DNA of 64,000 bases from VAZQ01 sp963712565 (GTDB taxonomy: Bacteria; Pseudomonadota; Alphaproteobacteria; Rhizobiales; Xanthobacteraceae), in contig CAVQIP010000053.1 in NCBI GenBank assembly GCA_963712565.1, positions 124,001 through 188,000 on the forward strand, read 5' to 3'. Below are positions 16,594 through 24,777 of the stretch, piece after piece (position 1 is the stretch's first letter; every line of letters starts with the position of its first letter). The translations under genes and the position numbers were made by a program. Under the pieces are notes generated by a model that saw nothing but the letters and a program-made list of their open reading frames with translations, made no database searches and had not been told where the DNA came from.

Positions 16594-17571
16594 CTACTTC
16601 GCGCTGGCGGCCTGAATGATCGGCGTAAGGCGGGCGATCTCGCTCTTCACCAGCGCCCGCAAAGGCTCCGGGCCGCGCCGGTTCGGCTCGGGGACCTCGG
16701 CTCCGAGCTCGAGCAGGCGCTTGCGCGCCAGGTCTTCGTTGAGGCCTTTGTTCAAGGCGTCGGCCAACCGGTCGATGGTCGGCTGCGGCGTGCCCTTGGG
16801 CGCGAACACGGCGTAGAACGGCGCAGCGTCGAACTGCGGCAGGCCGCCTTCGGCGGCGGTCGGCACGTCCGGCAGCAGCGCATGGCGTTTGCCGGCGGCG
16901 ATGGCGAGCGCCTTGATCGTGCCCGCCCGCACGTGCGGCAGTGGACCCAGAATCGGGTCGCAGACGTAGTCCACCTGGCCGGCGATCAGCGCATTCATCG
17001 CCGGCCCCGTCCCCGTGAACGGCACCATCGTCGGCTTGATGCCGATCGCCGTATTGAGCAGAAGGCAGCCGACATGCGACACCGAGCCGATGCCGGCATG
17101 CGCCATGTTGAGCTTGCTCTCGTTGGCCTTGGCATAGGCGGCGAAATCCTTGAGCGTGCTCGGCGGCAAATCCTTGCGCACCGCCAGCAGCTCGGGCTGC
17201 TCGGCGACAAGCCCGACCGGCTCGAAATCCACGTCCGGCCGGTAGGCCAGGTTGGGATAAAGCGCGACCGCGGCCGCGTGGGTTCCCATGTGGCCGAGCG
17301 CCAGCGTGTAGCCGTCGGGATTGGCGCGCGCGGCACGCGTGGTGCCGGTGGTGCCGCCGGCGCCAGCGACGTTTTCGACGAGGAACTGTTGCCCGAGCGT
17401 GCGCGAAAACTGGTCCGCGACGATGCGGGCGGTGATGTCGGCCGGCCCGCCGGCGGCGAACGGCACCACGATCGTAACCGCGCGCTCCGGATAGCTTTGC
17501 GCCTGCGCGCCGGCGATGCCGGCGAGCGCAAGGAGCGCAACCAGGGGAACGGAAGCCACCAGTCGTTTCAT
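16594..17571 (-). CDS. Tripartite tricarboxylate transporter binding protein (TctC/Bug) 1
   Basis: 325 residues with signal peptide MKRLVASVPLVALLALAGIAGAQA. Bug-family marks: YPERAVTIVVPFAAGGPADITAR, GQQFLVENVAGAGGTTGT, ANPDGYTLALGH, VPFTGTGPAMNALIAGQVDY and DVPTAAEGGLPQFDA. Such periplasmic proteins bind small carboxylates or related ligands; no TctA/TctB membrane genes are in the window, as is common for orphan Bug genes. It lies tail to tail with the sox cluster and separates it from the persulfide-response genes. The 129 bp before the next gene hold nothing recognised. Confidence 0.9.
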   Translation of the reverse strand: MKRLVASVPLVALLALAGIAGAQAQSYPERAVTIVVPFAAGGPADITARIVADQFSRTLGQQFLVENVAGAGGTTGTTRAARANPDGYTLALGHMGTHAAAVALYPNLAYRPDVDFEPVGLVAEQPELLAVRKDLPPSTLKDFAAYAKANESKLNMAHAGIGSVSHVGCLLLNTAIGIKPTMVPFTGTGPAMNALIAGQVDYVCDPILGPLPHVRAGTIKALAIAAGKRHALLPDVPTAAEGGLPQFDAAPFYAVFAPKGTPQPTIDRLADALNKGLNEDLARKRLLELGAEVPEPNRRGPEPLRALVKSEIARLTPIIQAASAK

Positions 17572-17700
17572 CGACGTTTCATCCCAAGCCGAAGAGCCGA
17601 TCGTCAGTGTGCCAGCGCTGGGAGCCGATTGCCATAGCGCGAGGCGACCAAGGAAGTCGTATCGCTATTGCGAAGACGTGGTCGCACAGATGATCACGCC

Positions 17701-18483
17701 CTAGAACGAGCCCGCGGCGCGCACGAGCATGTAGATCGCGACCGCGAATATGACCGCGGCGAAGGCGATGTTCAGTCTGCCTCGTGTCTTGCCGAGTGTG
17801 GCGGCGAGCCGCGCGCCCGCGATGCCGCCGAGCACGCCGCCGCCGACGAAGATCGCGGCCAACCACCAATCGACCAAGCCCGAGCGGGCGTAATTGGCCG
17901 CGGCGGTGACGGCGAACGCCGCCACCGCGACGAGCGAGGAGGCGATCGCGTTGAGAATCGGCATGCCGGTTGCCAGCATCAAGCCCGGGACGATGAGGAA
18001 GCCGCCGCCGATTCCGAAAAAGCCGGAGAGTGCGCCGCTTGCCAGTCCGAGGACGAGCAGCTTCGGCGCGTTGCGGCGGCTAAGCTCGACGCCCTCGTCG
18101 CCGCCGACCGAGCGGCGCGCCAGCATCAGGCCTGCGACGATGAGCATCAGGATCGCGAACAGTACGAGTAGTTTCTGTCCGTCCACCAGCTTGCTCAGGC
18201 TCGAGCCGGCGAACGCGCCGATCACGCCGGCGGCGGCAAACACCGACGCGCAGCGCCACTTGACCGTGCCGGCGCGCGCGTGCTGCGCCAGGTTCGCGGC
18301 GGCATTGACGGCGACCGCGAGCGCGCTGGTGCCGATCGCCACGTGCGCGCTCGGCACGCCCACGAGGTAGAACATCAGCGGCACCGCCAGGATCGATCCG
18401 CCGCCACCGACCAGCCCGAGCGAAAAGCCGACGATTGCCCCGGATGCAACGCCGAGGACATCCTGGATGAGCACCCCCGCCAT
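17701..18483 (-). CDS. TSUP family (TauE/SafE) membrane transporter
   Basis: 260 residues and about eight hydrophobic segments. The two TSUP repeats show as GAIVGFSLGLVGGGGSILAVPLMFYLVG and ASGALSGFFGIGGGFLIVPGLMLATG. The family exports sulfite, sulfoacetate or thiosulfate. It is third in the transcript regulator - rhodanese - TSUP, 12 bp after the rhodanese gene, the same composition as bigR operons of Agrobacterium and Xylella. Export of sulfite made by the divergently encoded persulfide dioxygenase is the likely role (inference). Confidence 0.88.
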   Translation of the reverse strand: MAGVLIQDVLGVASGAIVGFSLGLVGGGGSILAVPLMFYLVGVPSAHVAIGTSALAVAVNAAANLAQHARAGTVKWRCASVFAAAGVIGAFAGSSLSKLVDGQKLLVLFAILMLIVAGLMLARRSVGGDEGVELSRRNAPKLLVLGLASGALSGFFGIGGGFLIVPGLMLATGMPILNAIASSLVAVAAFAVTAAANYARSGLVDWWLAAIFVGGGVLGGIAGARLAATLGKTRGRLNIAFAAVIFAVAIYMLVRAAGSF

Positions 18484-18495
18484 TTCGGCCTCGGC

Positions 18496-19035
18496 TTATG
18501 TGGCATTGCGCGCCGGGTTCGCGCGGTTCCACGGCGCGCGCTCTAGCAAAAGCGCCATGCCGCAAAATCCGGTCAGCCCGGCGAACAGGAGACCGCCGCC
18601 GACGAACAGCGGGACCGCGAGGAACCACGGCGAAACGGTCAATCCGAGGATCGTCCCCAGGAATGCCAGGCCGCCGGCGCCGATCTGCACCTGCCGCTGC
18701 AGCTCGATCGGCTGCCCGCGGTCCACCACGGTCGGCAACCCGGCCTTGCGCCAAGCCTCCAGCCCGCCTTCGAGCATGAAAACCTCGCAGGTCTCGTCGA
18801 CCTTGGCGGCAAGCGCGGCGGCATTGCTGCGCGTGCGCGCGCCGGAGCGGCAGTGGAAGATCACCGGTCGACCGTCAGGCGCGAAATCCGCGACCGCAAG
18901 CTGCGAGAGCGCAAGCTGCCGGACGCCGGGAATATGCTCGCGCGCGAATTCGTCGCCCTCCCGGATATCCACCAGGATGGCGCCTGCGTCGAGGAGACGC
19001 TTGGCGGCATGCGGGTCGATGGTGCGCAGGGTCAT
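18496..19035 (-). CDS. Rhodanese domain fused to DUF2892-type membrane region
   Basis: 179 residues. Residues 1-105 are a rhodanese domain: LLDAGAILVDIREGDEFAREHIPG and the active loop VIFHCRSGARTRSNAA with catalytic Cys62. Residues ~118-170 form two transmembrane segments (GGLAFLGTILGLTVSPWFLAVPLF and GGGLLFAGLTGFCGMALLLE) of the DUF2892 type; C158 in the second may take part in sulfur transfer. The start at 19035 overlaps the regulator's stop by four bases. A membrane-bound sulfurtransferase moving persulfide sulfur toward the exporter or dioxygenase fits the context. Confidence 0.88.
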   Translation of the reverse strand: MTLRTIDPHAAKRLLDAGAILVDIREGDEFAREHIPGVRQLALSQLAVADFAPDGRPVIFHCRSGARTRSNAAALAAKVDETCEVFMLEGGLEAWRKAGLPTVVDRGQPIELQRQVQIGAGGLAFLGTILGLTVSPWFLAVPLFVGGGLLFAGLTGFCGMALLLERAPWNRANPARNAT

Positions 19036-19379
19036 GATTGCGCTCCCTTCTTGGTCTTGCTTGCGGGACGACAGAACAACCGGTGCAGGGTCGCGAGCAG
19101 CTCTTCGGTTCGCGCATCGCCGATGCGATACCACACGGTCTGGGCGTCGCGCCGGAAGGTCACGATGCCTTCCTCGCGCATCTTCGCGAGGTGCTGCGAC
19201 AGCGCGGACTGCGAGAGACCGACCGCCTCGGCCAGCCGGCCGACATTGGCCTCGCCCCATTCCACCAGCTTGCACAGGATCATTAATCTGCGCTCGTTGG
19301 CGAGGGCGCGCAGCATGTCCGCCGCCTGCAGGGCCTTCTGCTCGAAGGCCGCGGTGTCGAAGGTCTTGAGGCTCGCCAT
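19032..19379 (-). CDS. bigR: ArsR-family persulfide-sensing repressor (BigR/SqrR type)
   Basis: 115 residues with winged helix-turn-helix LSQSALSQHLAKMREEGIVTFRRDAQTVWYRIGD. C36 in LMILCKLVE and C103 in HRLFCRPAS are the two sensing cysteines that BigR and SqrR couple by disulfide or tetrasulfide bonds under hydrogen sulfide stress. The ATG at 19379 is chosen because it gives the family's usual length; upstream in-frame codons run into the operator region. First of three genes on the minus strand and divergent from the ETHE1-like dioxygenase, so it probably represses both. A close second copy of this regulator type sits at 5120-5479. Confidence 0.88.
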   Translation of the reverse strand: MASLKTFDTAAFEQKALQAADMLRALANERRLMILCKLVEWGEANVGRLAEAVGLSQSALSQHLAKMREEGIVTFRRDAQTVWYRIGDARTEELLATLHRLFCRPASKTKKGAQS

Positions 19380-19393
19380 GACCGCCGCTCCTG

Positions 19394-19428
19394 ATATCTT
19401 AGATATTGCTAATGTAGCGAAGGCTAAT
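19394..19428. promoter_or_regulatory. A/T-rich operator candidate between bigR and the dioxygenase
   Basis: Within a GC-rich neighbourhood this block contains a perfect inverted repeat ATATC-TTA-GATAT (19394-19406), an overlapping TTAG-N6-CTAA (19399-19412) and a direct repeat GCTAAT (19408-19413 and 19423-19428). It begins 15 bp upstream of bigR. Position and composition suit an autoregulatory BigR site. Confidence 0.6.
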
Positions 19429-19491
19429 ATATAAAACAAGCCCAGACTGCCGCGATCACAAGCCCAGACTGCCGCCATCAGGAGCGTCCCG

Positions 19492-20379
19492 ATGTCAGGT
19501 CAACCCGTTATCCGCGCGTTCTTCGACGAACCGACCAACACGTTCAGCTACCTGGTAGCCGACCCGGCGACCAAGCGCGCGGCCGTGATCGACCCGGTGC
19601 TCGATTACGACCCCAAATCCGGCGAGGTGGATCACCGCTCGGTCGAAGCCATCCTCACCGCTGCGCGGGCGGCCGGATATGCGATCGAATGGTCGCTCGA
19701 GACTCACGCCCATGCCGACCACTTGTCCGGCTCCCCCTACGTGAAGGCCAAGACCGGCGCCAGGATCGGGATCGGCGAGAACATCAAGGAGGTGCAGCGC
19801 ATCTTCCGGCCGGTGTTCAACGCCAGCGATCTCAAGACCGACGGCAGCGACTTCGATCACCTGTTCAAGGACGGCGAGCGCTTCAAGATTGGTGACCTGC
19901 CGGTCGAGGTCATCTACACCCCCGGCCACACGCCCGCCTGCGTCAGCTACAAGATCGCGGACGCCGTGTTCGTCGGCGATACCTTGTTCATGCCGGACTA
20001 TGGGACCGCGCGCGCCGACTTCCCCGGCGGCGATGCGCACCAGCTCTTCCGCTCGATCCGAAAGCTGCTGAGCTTGCCGCCACAGACCCGCATGTTCCTG
20101 TGCCACGACTACAAGGCGCCCGGCCGCAACAGCTACGAGTCCGAGACCACCGTCGGCGAGCAGCGCAAGCGCAACGTGCACGTCCACGAGGGCGTCGACG
20201 AAGACGAATTCGTCGCCATGCGCAACGCGCGCGATGCGACCCTGTCCGCGCCCACGCTGCTGCTGCCGTCGATCCAGGTGAACATCCGCGCCGGCCGCTT
20301 TCCCCCCGCCGAGGCCAACGGCGTGCGCTACCTTAAAATCCCGGTGAAGTTCAAGAGCGGCGAGCAGGCCGCGCCCTGA
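19492..20379 (+). CDS. Persulfide dioxygenase-like MBL-fold hydrolase (ETHE1/Blh type)
   Basis: 295 residues. Metal site: SLETHAHADHLSGSPYVK, YTPGHTPACVSY, VFVGDTLFMPDYGTARADFPGGDA and FLCHDYKAPGRNSYESETTVGEQR, a pattern of ETHE1-like persulfide dioxygenases and the Blh protein of bigR operons. The enzyme would oxidise glutathione persulfide to sulfite in the cytoplasm, supplying the rhodanese and TSUP exporter encoded on the other strand. The Asp of the second-shell motif (GTARADF) is present. ATG at 19492 follows AGGAGCGTCCCG. No separate rhodanese is fused at the C terminus. Confidence 0.88.
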   Translation: MSGQPVIRAFFDEPTNTFSYLVADPATKRAAVIDPVLDYDPKSGEVDHRSVEAILTAARAAGYAIEWSLETHAHADHLSGSPYVKAKTGARIGIGENIKEVQRIFRPVFNASDLKTDGSDFDHLFKDGERFKIGDLPVEVIYTPGHTPACVSYKIADAVFVGDTLFMPDYGTARADFPGGDAHQLFRSIRKLLSLPPQTRMFLCHDYKAPGRNSYESETTVGEQRKRNVHVHEGVDEDEFVAMRNARDATLSAPTLLLPSIQVNIRAGRFPPAEANGVRYLKIPVKFKSGEQAAP

Positions 20380-20518
20380 CCGCGGCGCAGCCGCGGCGGT
20401 GCTTCGGCCCGCGCATGAAGATGTGATATGGGCATATGCGGCTAGCGTGCGCTGCCTGCCGAAAGCGCAGGCCGTGAGCCGAAATTTCTCCGTACTCACC
20501 AACCGCAGCACGGCCACG

Positions 20519-21289
20519 ATGGACCATTCCGAGGACCTTGCAGCGACGGCGCGGTTTTTTGATCGCGCGATCCACGAACTAGGCCGCTTCGCGCGCGCGC
20601 AGCACGTTCGCGTCCTGGATTTCGGTTGCGGCTCCGGCCAGCTCGTCGAGGAACTCGTCGCGCGCGGATATGACGCGCATGGATGCGATATCGCCGTCGC
20701 CCCGGAAGCGCCGAGCATCGCCCGTGCGCCGGAGCGTTTCAAACAGGTCGCGCTCGCGCCCTATCGCTTGCCGTACGATAACGAGAGCTTCGATGTCGTC
20801 GTGAGCACAAGCGTCCTGGAGCATGCCCGCAATCCAGAAGAATATCTCGTGGAGATTCGGCGCGTGCTCAAGCCCGGCGGCATGGCGATGCATCTCGTCC
20901 CCGGCAAGTGGTACCTGCCCTACGAGCCGCATGTCCGCGTTCCGTTCGCGAACTATTTCTACCCGAATTGTCCGACCTGGTGGTTTGCCCTGTGGATGCT
21001 CGTGGGAAAGCGCCACCCGCATCACAAGGAGCTCAGTTGGCGCGAGGCGGTGAGCGCCTGCCGGGAGTTTTACGATAATCGGGTGTTCTATCTCAGCAGC
21101 CGCGAACACGAACGGCTGTCGCGGGCGGTATTTGGAAATTGCGAGTGGCCGATGACGTTCTACCTCACGCATGCCCACGGCGGGTTTGCCCGCCTCTGCC
21201 GCAAGCTGCCGATGCGGGGACTATTGGGGTTGTTGTCGCGCGAATGCCGCATGGGCTTTCTCGTGCAAAGGAAGCAGCCCGCGTCCTAG
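20519..21289 (+). CDS. Class I SAM-dependent methyltransferase
   Basis: 256 residues if started at ATG 20519 (MDHSEDLAATARFFDRAIHE). The SAM motif I is VRVLDFGCGSGQLVEELVARG, motif II HGCDIAVAPEA, and VVVSTSVLEHARNPEEYLVEIRRVLKPGGMAMHLVPG gives motifs IV-VI. The second half (YEPHVRVPFANYFYP, CREFYDNRVFYLSSREHERLS) resembles methyltransferases near polysaccharide or lipid genes, but the substrate cannot be told. No ribosome site is convincing; in-frame GTG codons at 20399 and 20474 are alternatives. Ordinary codon use; no operon partner. Confidence 0.75.
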   Translation: MDHSEDLAATARFFDRAIHELGRFARAQHVRVLDFGCGSGQLVEELVARGYDAHGCDIAVAPEAPSIARAPERFKQVALAPYRLPYDNESFDVVVSTSVLEHARNPEEYLVEIRRVLKPGGMAMHLVPGKWYLPYEPHVRVPFANYFYPNCPTWWFALWMLVGKRHPHHKELSWREAVSACREFYDNRVFYLSSREHERLSRAVFGNCEWPMTFYLTHAHGGFARLCRKLPMRGLLGLLSRECRMGFLVQRKQPAS

Positions 21290-21609
21290 GTTGATCTCTG
21301 AACGCCGCGTAGTGGTGACGCGCCATAGTCCTGACCCCAGCCCATGACTGCCGGCGCGCTTCGGCCTCGCGGCCGGTAGCGCTCGCTCCTTGCGCCCAAT
21401 CGTCACCCGCGGCTTGACCCGCGGGTCCATCCTCGTTGCAAGAGAATCTTTTCAGGCCGTGGCGTGATCACGAAGCGGGATCGATGGAATAGCCCGCCGG
21501 CGGCTGCCGCGCGATGATCGCGAGCATGTCTTCAAAGCCCGCTATCTGAAAGGCCTGGCGCCTCGGCAATATTCGCAGCGCGGATGCCGGCAGCGAGGAG
21601 CTCCGGGGG
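21290..21609. repeat. Gene-poor spacer with a REP-like element
   Basis: 320 bp without a supported gene. At 21401-21443 lies a palindromic element (CCCGCG near 21406 pairing with CGCGGG near 21420, then TCCATCCTCGTTGCAAGAG) resembling the repeat at 39080-39150. A minus-strand frame at ~21470-21600 ending in GFEDMLAIIARQPPAGYSI followed by DPAS has no start of its own and is not called. Confidence 0.5.
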
Positions 21610-22710
21610 CTAGACCACCCGCCCGCTGGCGTCGTCGATCAGGTGCATGTGGTCGAGGCTGGCAGCGAGGCGCATGCGCGCGCCTTCGCGCGCGCCGGCT
21701 TCGGGGCTCACGCGCGCGCACACGTCGAGCCCGTTGATGCGGAAGAACACCAGCGTCTCCATGCCCAGCGGCTCGGCGACCTCGATGGCCGCGTCGATGG
21801 TGGCGAGCGCGCGCTCGCCGTTGGGCTTGGCTTCGGTCAAATGCTCCGGCCGCAGCCCGAAGGTCAGGCCGTCGCGGCCCAGGTGCGGCCGGTAGCGCGG
21901 CGCGCGCGCCGGCGGCACCGGCAACGCGATCTGGTCGCTCAGCCGCACGCGCAGCATCCCGTCGGCCTGCTCCAGCCGGCAGGGCAGAAAGTTCATCGCC
22001 GGCGAGCCGATGAAGCCGGCGACGAACCGTGTCATCGGGGCGTGGTAGAGCTCGTTGGGCGCTCCGATTTGCTCGATCCGGCCGCGGTTCATGACCACCA
22101 CGCGATCGGCCAGCGTCATCGCCTCGACCTGATCGTGGGTGACGTAAACGGTGGTGGTGCGCACCTTCTGATGCACGCGCTTGATCTCGGTGCGCATCTG
22201 CACGCGCAGCTTGGCGTCGAGATTGGACAAGGGCTCGTCGAACAGGAACACTTTCGGGTTGCGCACGATCGCACGACCCATGGCCACGCGTTGGCGCTGG
22301 CCGCCGGAGAGCTGCCGCGGCTTCCTTTCGAGCAGGTCGGTGATGTCGAGGATGCGGGCGGCTTCCTGCACGCGGCGGCTGATTTCGTCCTTGGGATAGC
22401 GCTTGAGCCGCAACCCGAACGACATGTTCTCGTACACCGTCATGTGCGGGTAGAGCGCGTAGTTCTGAAACACCATCGCCATGTCGCGGTCCTTCGGCGG
22501 CACGTCGTTGACCACCTCGCCGTCGACCGCGATCTCGCCGGCGGTGATGTCTTCCAGCCCGGCGATCATCCGCAGCGTCGTCGACTTGCCGCAGCCGGAC
22601 GGACCGACCAGCACCACGAACTCCTTGTCGGCGATGTCGAGATCGATGCCGCGCACCGCTTCGGTGTCGTCGAAACGCTTGACCACGTTGCGGAGCGAGA
22701 CCTGCGCCAT
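21610..22710 (-). CDS. ABC transporter ATP-binding protein, UgpC/MalK type
   Basis: 366 residues. Walker A GPSGCGKST at 36-44, Q-loop MVFQNYALYPHMTVYENM, signature LSGGQRQRVAMGRAIVRNP, Walker B VFLFDEPLSNLDA and switch VYVTHDQVEAM. The C-terminal ~130 residues form the TOBE regulatory domain (TFGLRPEHLTEA). This is the energising subunit of a carbohydrate/polyol-type importer; 11 bp after the second permease in the same transcript. Last of four genes: binding protein, permease, permease, ATPase. Confidence 0.93.
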   Translation of the reverse strand: MAQVSLRNVVKRFDDTEAVRGIDLDIADKEFVVLVGPSGCGKSTTLRMIAGLEDITAGEIAVDGEVVNDVPPKDRDMAMVFQNYALYPHMTVYENMSFGLRLKRYPKDEISRRVQEAARILDITDLLERKPRQLSGGQRQRVAMGRAIVRNPKVFLFDEPLSNLDAKLRVQMRTEIKRVHQKVRTTTVYVTHDQVEAMTLADRVVVMNRGRIEQIGAPNELYHAPMTRFVAGFIGSPAMNFLPCRLEQADGMLRVRLSDQIALPVPPARAPRYRPHLGRDGLTFGLRPEHLTEAKPNGERALATIDAAIEVAEPLGMETLVFFRINGLDVCARVSPEAGAREGARMRLAASLDHMHLIDDASGRVV

Positions 22711-22721
22711 GACCGGACGCG

Positions 22722-23636
22722 CTATCCCTTGGTGGCGCCGGCGGTGAGCCCGGCGATGTAGTAGTCCATCAGGAAGGCATAGATGATCAGCGGCGGGGCG
22801 GCACCGAGCAGCGCCCCGGTCATGACCTGGCCCCAGTTGAATACGTCGCCCTTGGTCAGCGTGGTGATGATGCCGACCGGGAGTACCAGCTGATCGGACG
22901 ACGTGGTGAAGGCGAGCGGGTAGAGGAACTGCGCCCACGATACGGTGAAGGCGAAGATGGTGGCGGCGATGAGGCCCGGCAGCGCGACCGGGATGAATAC
23001 GCGCGTGAGAATCTGGCGATAGTTCGCACCGTCCATCAGCGCCGCTTCGTCGAGCTCCTTCGGGATCGAGGCGAAGTAGCCGATCATGATCCAGGTGCAG
23101 AACGGCACCGTGAGGGTGGGATAGAGCAGCAGCAGCACCCACCAGCGATTGATCAGCTGGATGCCGGTGTATTCGTTGACCAGCGCGAACATCTTGAACA
23201 ACGGGATGAACAACAGCGTTTCCGGGATCAGGTAGGTCAGGAATATGCCGGTCGCGAGGGTGGCCGAGCCCCAGAAGCGCAGGCGCGACAGCGCGAAGGC
23301 CGCCGGCACGCTGATCAGCATGGTGATCGTCACGACGATGACCGAGACCAGCGCCGAGTTGCGGAAGAAGGTCAGGTATTGGCCCGAGGTCAGCAGCTCG
23401 AAGTAGTTGCCGAGCGTCGGATCGTAGACCCACCACGGATTGGTGGCGGCCGAAATCTCCGCGCTGGTCTTGAGCGAGGTGATCAGCATGTAGACCGGCG
23501 GGGTGAGGAAGAAGACCGCGAACACGGTGAGAAAAAAATACGACCAGCGCAGCGCCCAGCGCCGGTCGCGGCTCATGCTGCCGTATCTGCGCCCGCGCGC
23601 CGTAGTCGGGGCGTTGGCGAGCGATGCCGCGGTCAT
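22722..23636 (-). CDS. ABC transporter permease (carbohydrate-type, UgpE/MalG-like)
   Basis: 304 residues with six predicted transmembrane segments; a long first loop follows the first one (TSLKTSAEISAATNPWWVYDPT). The EAA loop that contacts the ATPase reads KELDEAALMDGANYRQILTRVFIP. The start at 23636 overlaps the preceding permease's stop (ATGA), showing translational coupling. Substrate class carbohydrate or polyol by family; the exact ligand is unknown. Confidence 0.9.
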   Translation of the reverse strand: MTAASLANAPTTARGRRYGSMSRDRRWALRWSYFFLTVFAVFFLTPPVYMLITSLKTSAEISAATNPWWVYDPTLGNYFELLTSGQYLTFFRNSALVSVIVVTITMLISVPAAFALSRLRFWGSATLATGIFLTYLIPETLLFIPLFKMFALVNEYTGIQLINRWWVLLLLYPTLTVPFCTWIMIGYFASIPKELDEAALMDGANYRQILTRVFIPVALPGLIAATIFAFTVSWAQFLYPLAFTTSSDQLVLPVGIITTLTKGDVFNWGQVMTGALLGAAPPLIIYAFLMDYYIAGLTAGATKG

Positions 23637-24568
23637 GACATCTCGCTCGCGCGGCGGTGAATGTCGCGCAGGATGAACACCGCGGCGACGGTCAGGATCG
23701 GCACCATGAACAGCGAGACGCTGGCGCCGAGCGGAATGTCGTTGCCCTGGATGCCGACCCAGAACGCCCAAGTGGCGAAGACATGCGTCTTGTCGACCGG
23801 ACCGCCGGCGGTCAGGATGCGGACGATGTCGAAATTGGCGAAGGTGACGATCAGCGAGAACAGCGCGGTGATGGCCATGATGTTGCGCATCATCGGCAGC
23901 GTCACGTACCAAATGCGCTGCCACCAGTTGGCGCCGTCGATGGCGGCGGCCTCGTAGAGCTGCTCGGGCACCGATTTCAGCGCCGCCAGATACATGATCA
24001 TGAAGAATGGCGCGCCGATCCAGACATTGACCAGAATGACAGAAAAGCGCGCCCAATAGGCATCGCCCGTCCACGGCACCGGTCCGACGCCGAACAGCGC
24101 CAGCAGCCAGTTGAACGCGCTGTAGGAGGGATCGAACAGCCACAGCCAGGCCAGACAGCTCATGGCCGGCGGAATCACCCACGGCACCAGCAGCATGCCG
24201 CGCCACTTGCGCTGGCCGCGGCTCGGGATGTTGTGCACGAAGTGCGCGACGATGAACCCGATGAGCGCTTTGAAGACGACGGCAGTGATGGCGAAGATGC
24301 AGGACTGCCGCACCACCATCCAGAAGGTCTCGCGCTTGAACAGGAACAGGAAATTGCCGAAGCCGACGAAGCGCTCCATCGATTTGTTGAGGGTGGCGAG
24401 ATGGATGGAATAGAAGGCGGGATAGAGCACCAGGAGCGCCACCAAAAGGATCAGCGGCAGCGTCATCAAAAATGCGATCGTCGATTTGCGCTGCATGGCC
24501 CGGCGCAGGGCGGAGGGTCGGCGAGCGCGGCCGGCCAGGGCAGGGGCTTCGAGTGCGGCGTCGACCAT
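23633..24568 (-). CDS. ABC transporter permease (carbohydrate-type, UgpA/MalF-like)
   Basis: 311 residues with six membrane segments, beginning after a basic N terminus (RARRPSALRRAMQRKST). EAA motif: EQLYEAAAIDGANWWQRIWYVTLP. First permease of the transporter. The ATG at 24568 is used since upstream codons have no clear ribosome site. The 209-bp gap to the binding protein gene contains a strong hairpin (24732-24766). Confidence 0.9.
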   Translation of the reverse strand: MVDAALEAPALAGRARRPSALRRAMQRKSTIAFLMTLPLILLVALLVLYPAFYSIHLATLNKSMERFVGFGNFLFLFKRETFWMVVRQSCIFAITAVVFKALIGFIVAHFVHNIPSRGQRKWRGMLLVPWVIPPAMSCLAWLWLFDPSYSAFNWLLALFGVGPVPWTGDAYWARFSVILVNVWIGAPFFMIMYLAALKSVPEQLYEAAAIDGANWWQRIWYVTLPMMRNIMAITALFSLIVTFANFDIVRILTAGGPVDKTHVFATWAFWVGIQGNDIPLGASVSLFMVPILTVAAVFILRDIHRRASEMS

Positions 24569-24731
24569 GCTCACGCTCCCGCTCGGGGACGCCCGACCGG
24601 CGTGGCAGCCGGAGCGCACCGAGATTGCAGGATCATTGGCGGACCACTCATGACGATTCTGACACCGTGACGCGCGCTATCGGCGGCAGCGGACGCCCCG
24701 TCAGCCGACGCGGCCCGCCGCCGTGCGCGGC

Positions 24732-24766
24732 GGCGCCGCTGCCCCGACGACTCGGAGAGCGGCGCC
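24732..24766 (-). terminator. Hairpin between binding-protein and permease genes
   Basis: A perfect 9-bp stem, GGCGCCGCT (24732-24740) with AGCGGCGCC (24758-24766), and a 17-base loop, just after the binding protein stop at 24778. No U-run follows, so it is more likely a partial attenuator or 3'-end stabiliser that lets the binding protein be made in excess over the permeases. Confidence 0.45.
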
Positions 24767-24777
24767 GCGAGCGCGGC

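Noticed and set aside
21470..21609. Short minus-strand frame ending in GFEDMLAIIARQPPAGYSI plus DPAS
   Set aside because: No start codon or ribosome site of its own, and it overlaps the ABC ATPase end; could be a gene remnant but the support is too thin.
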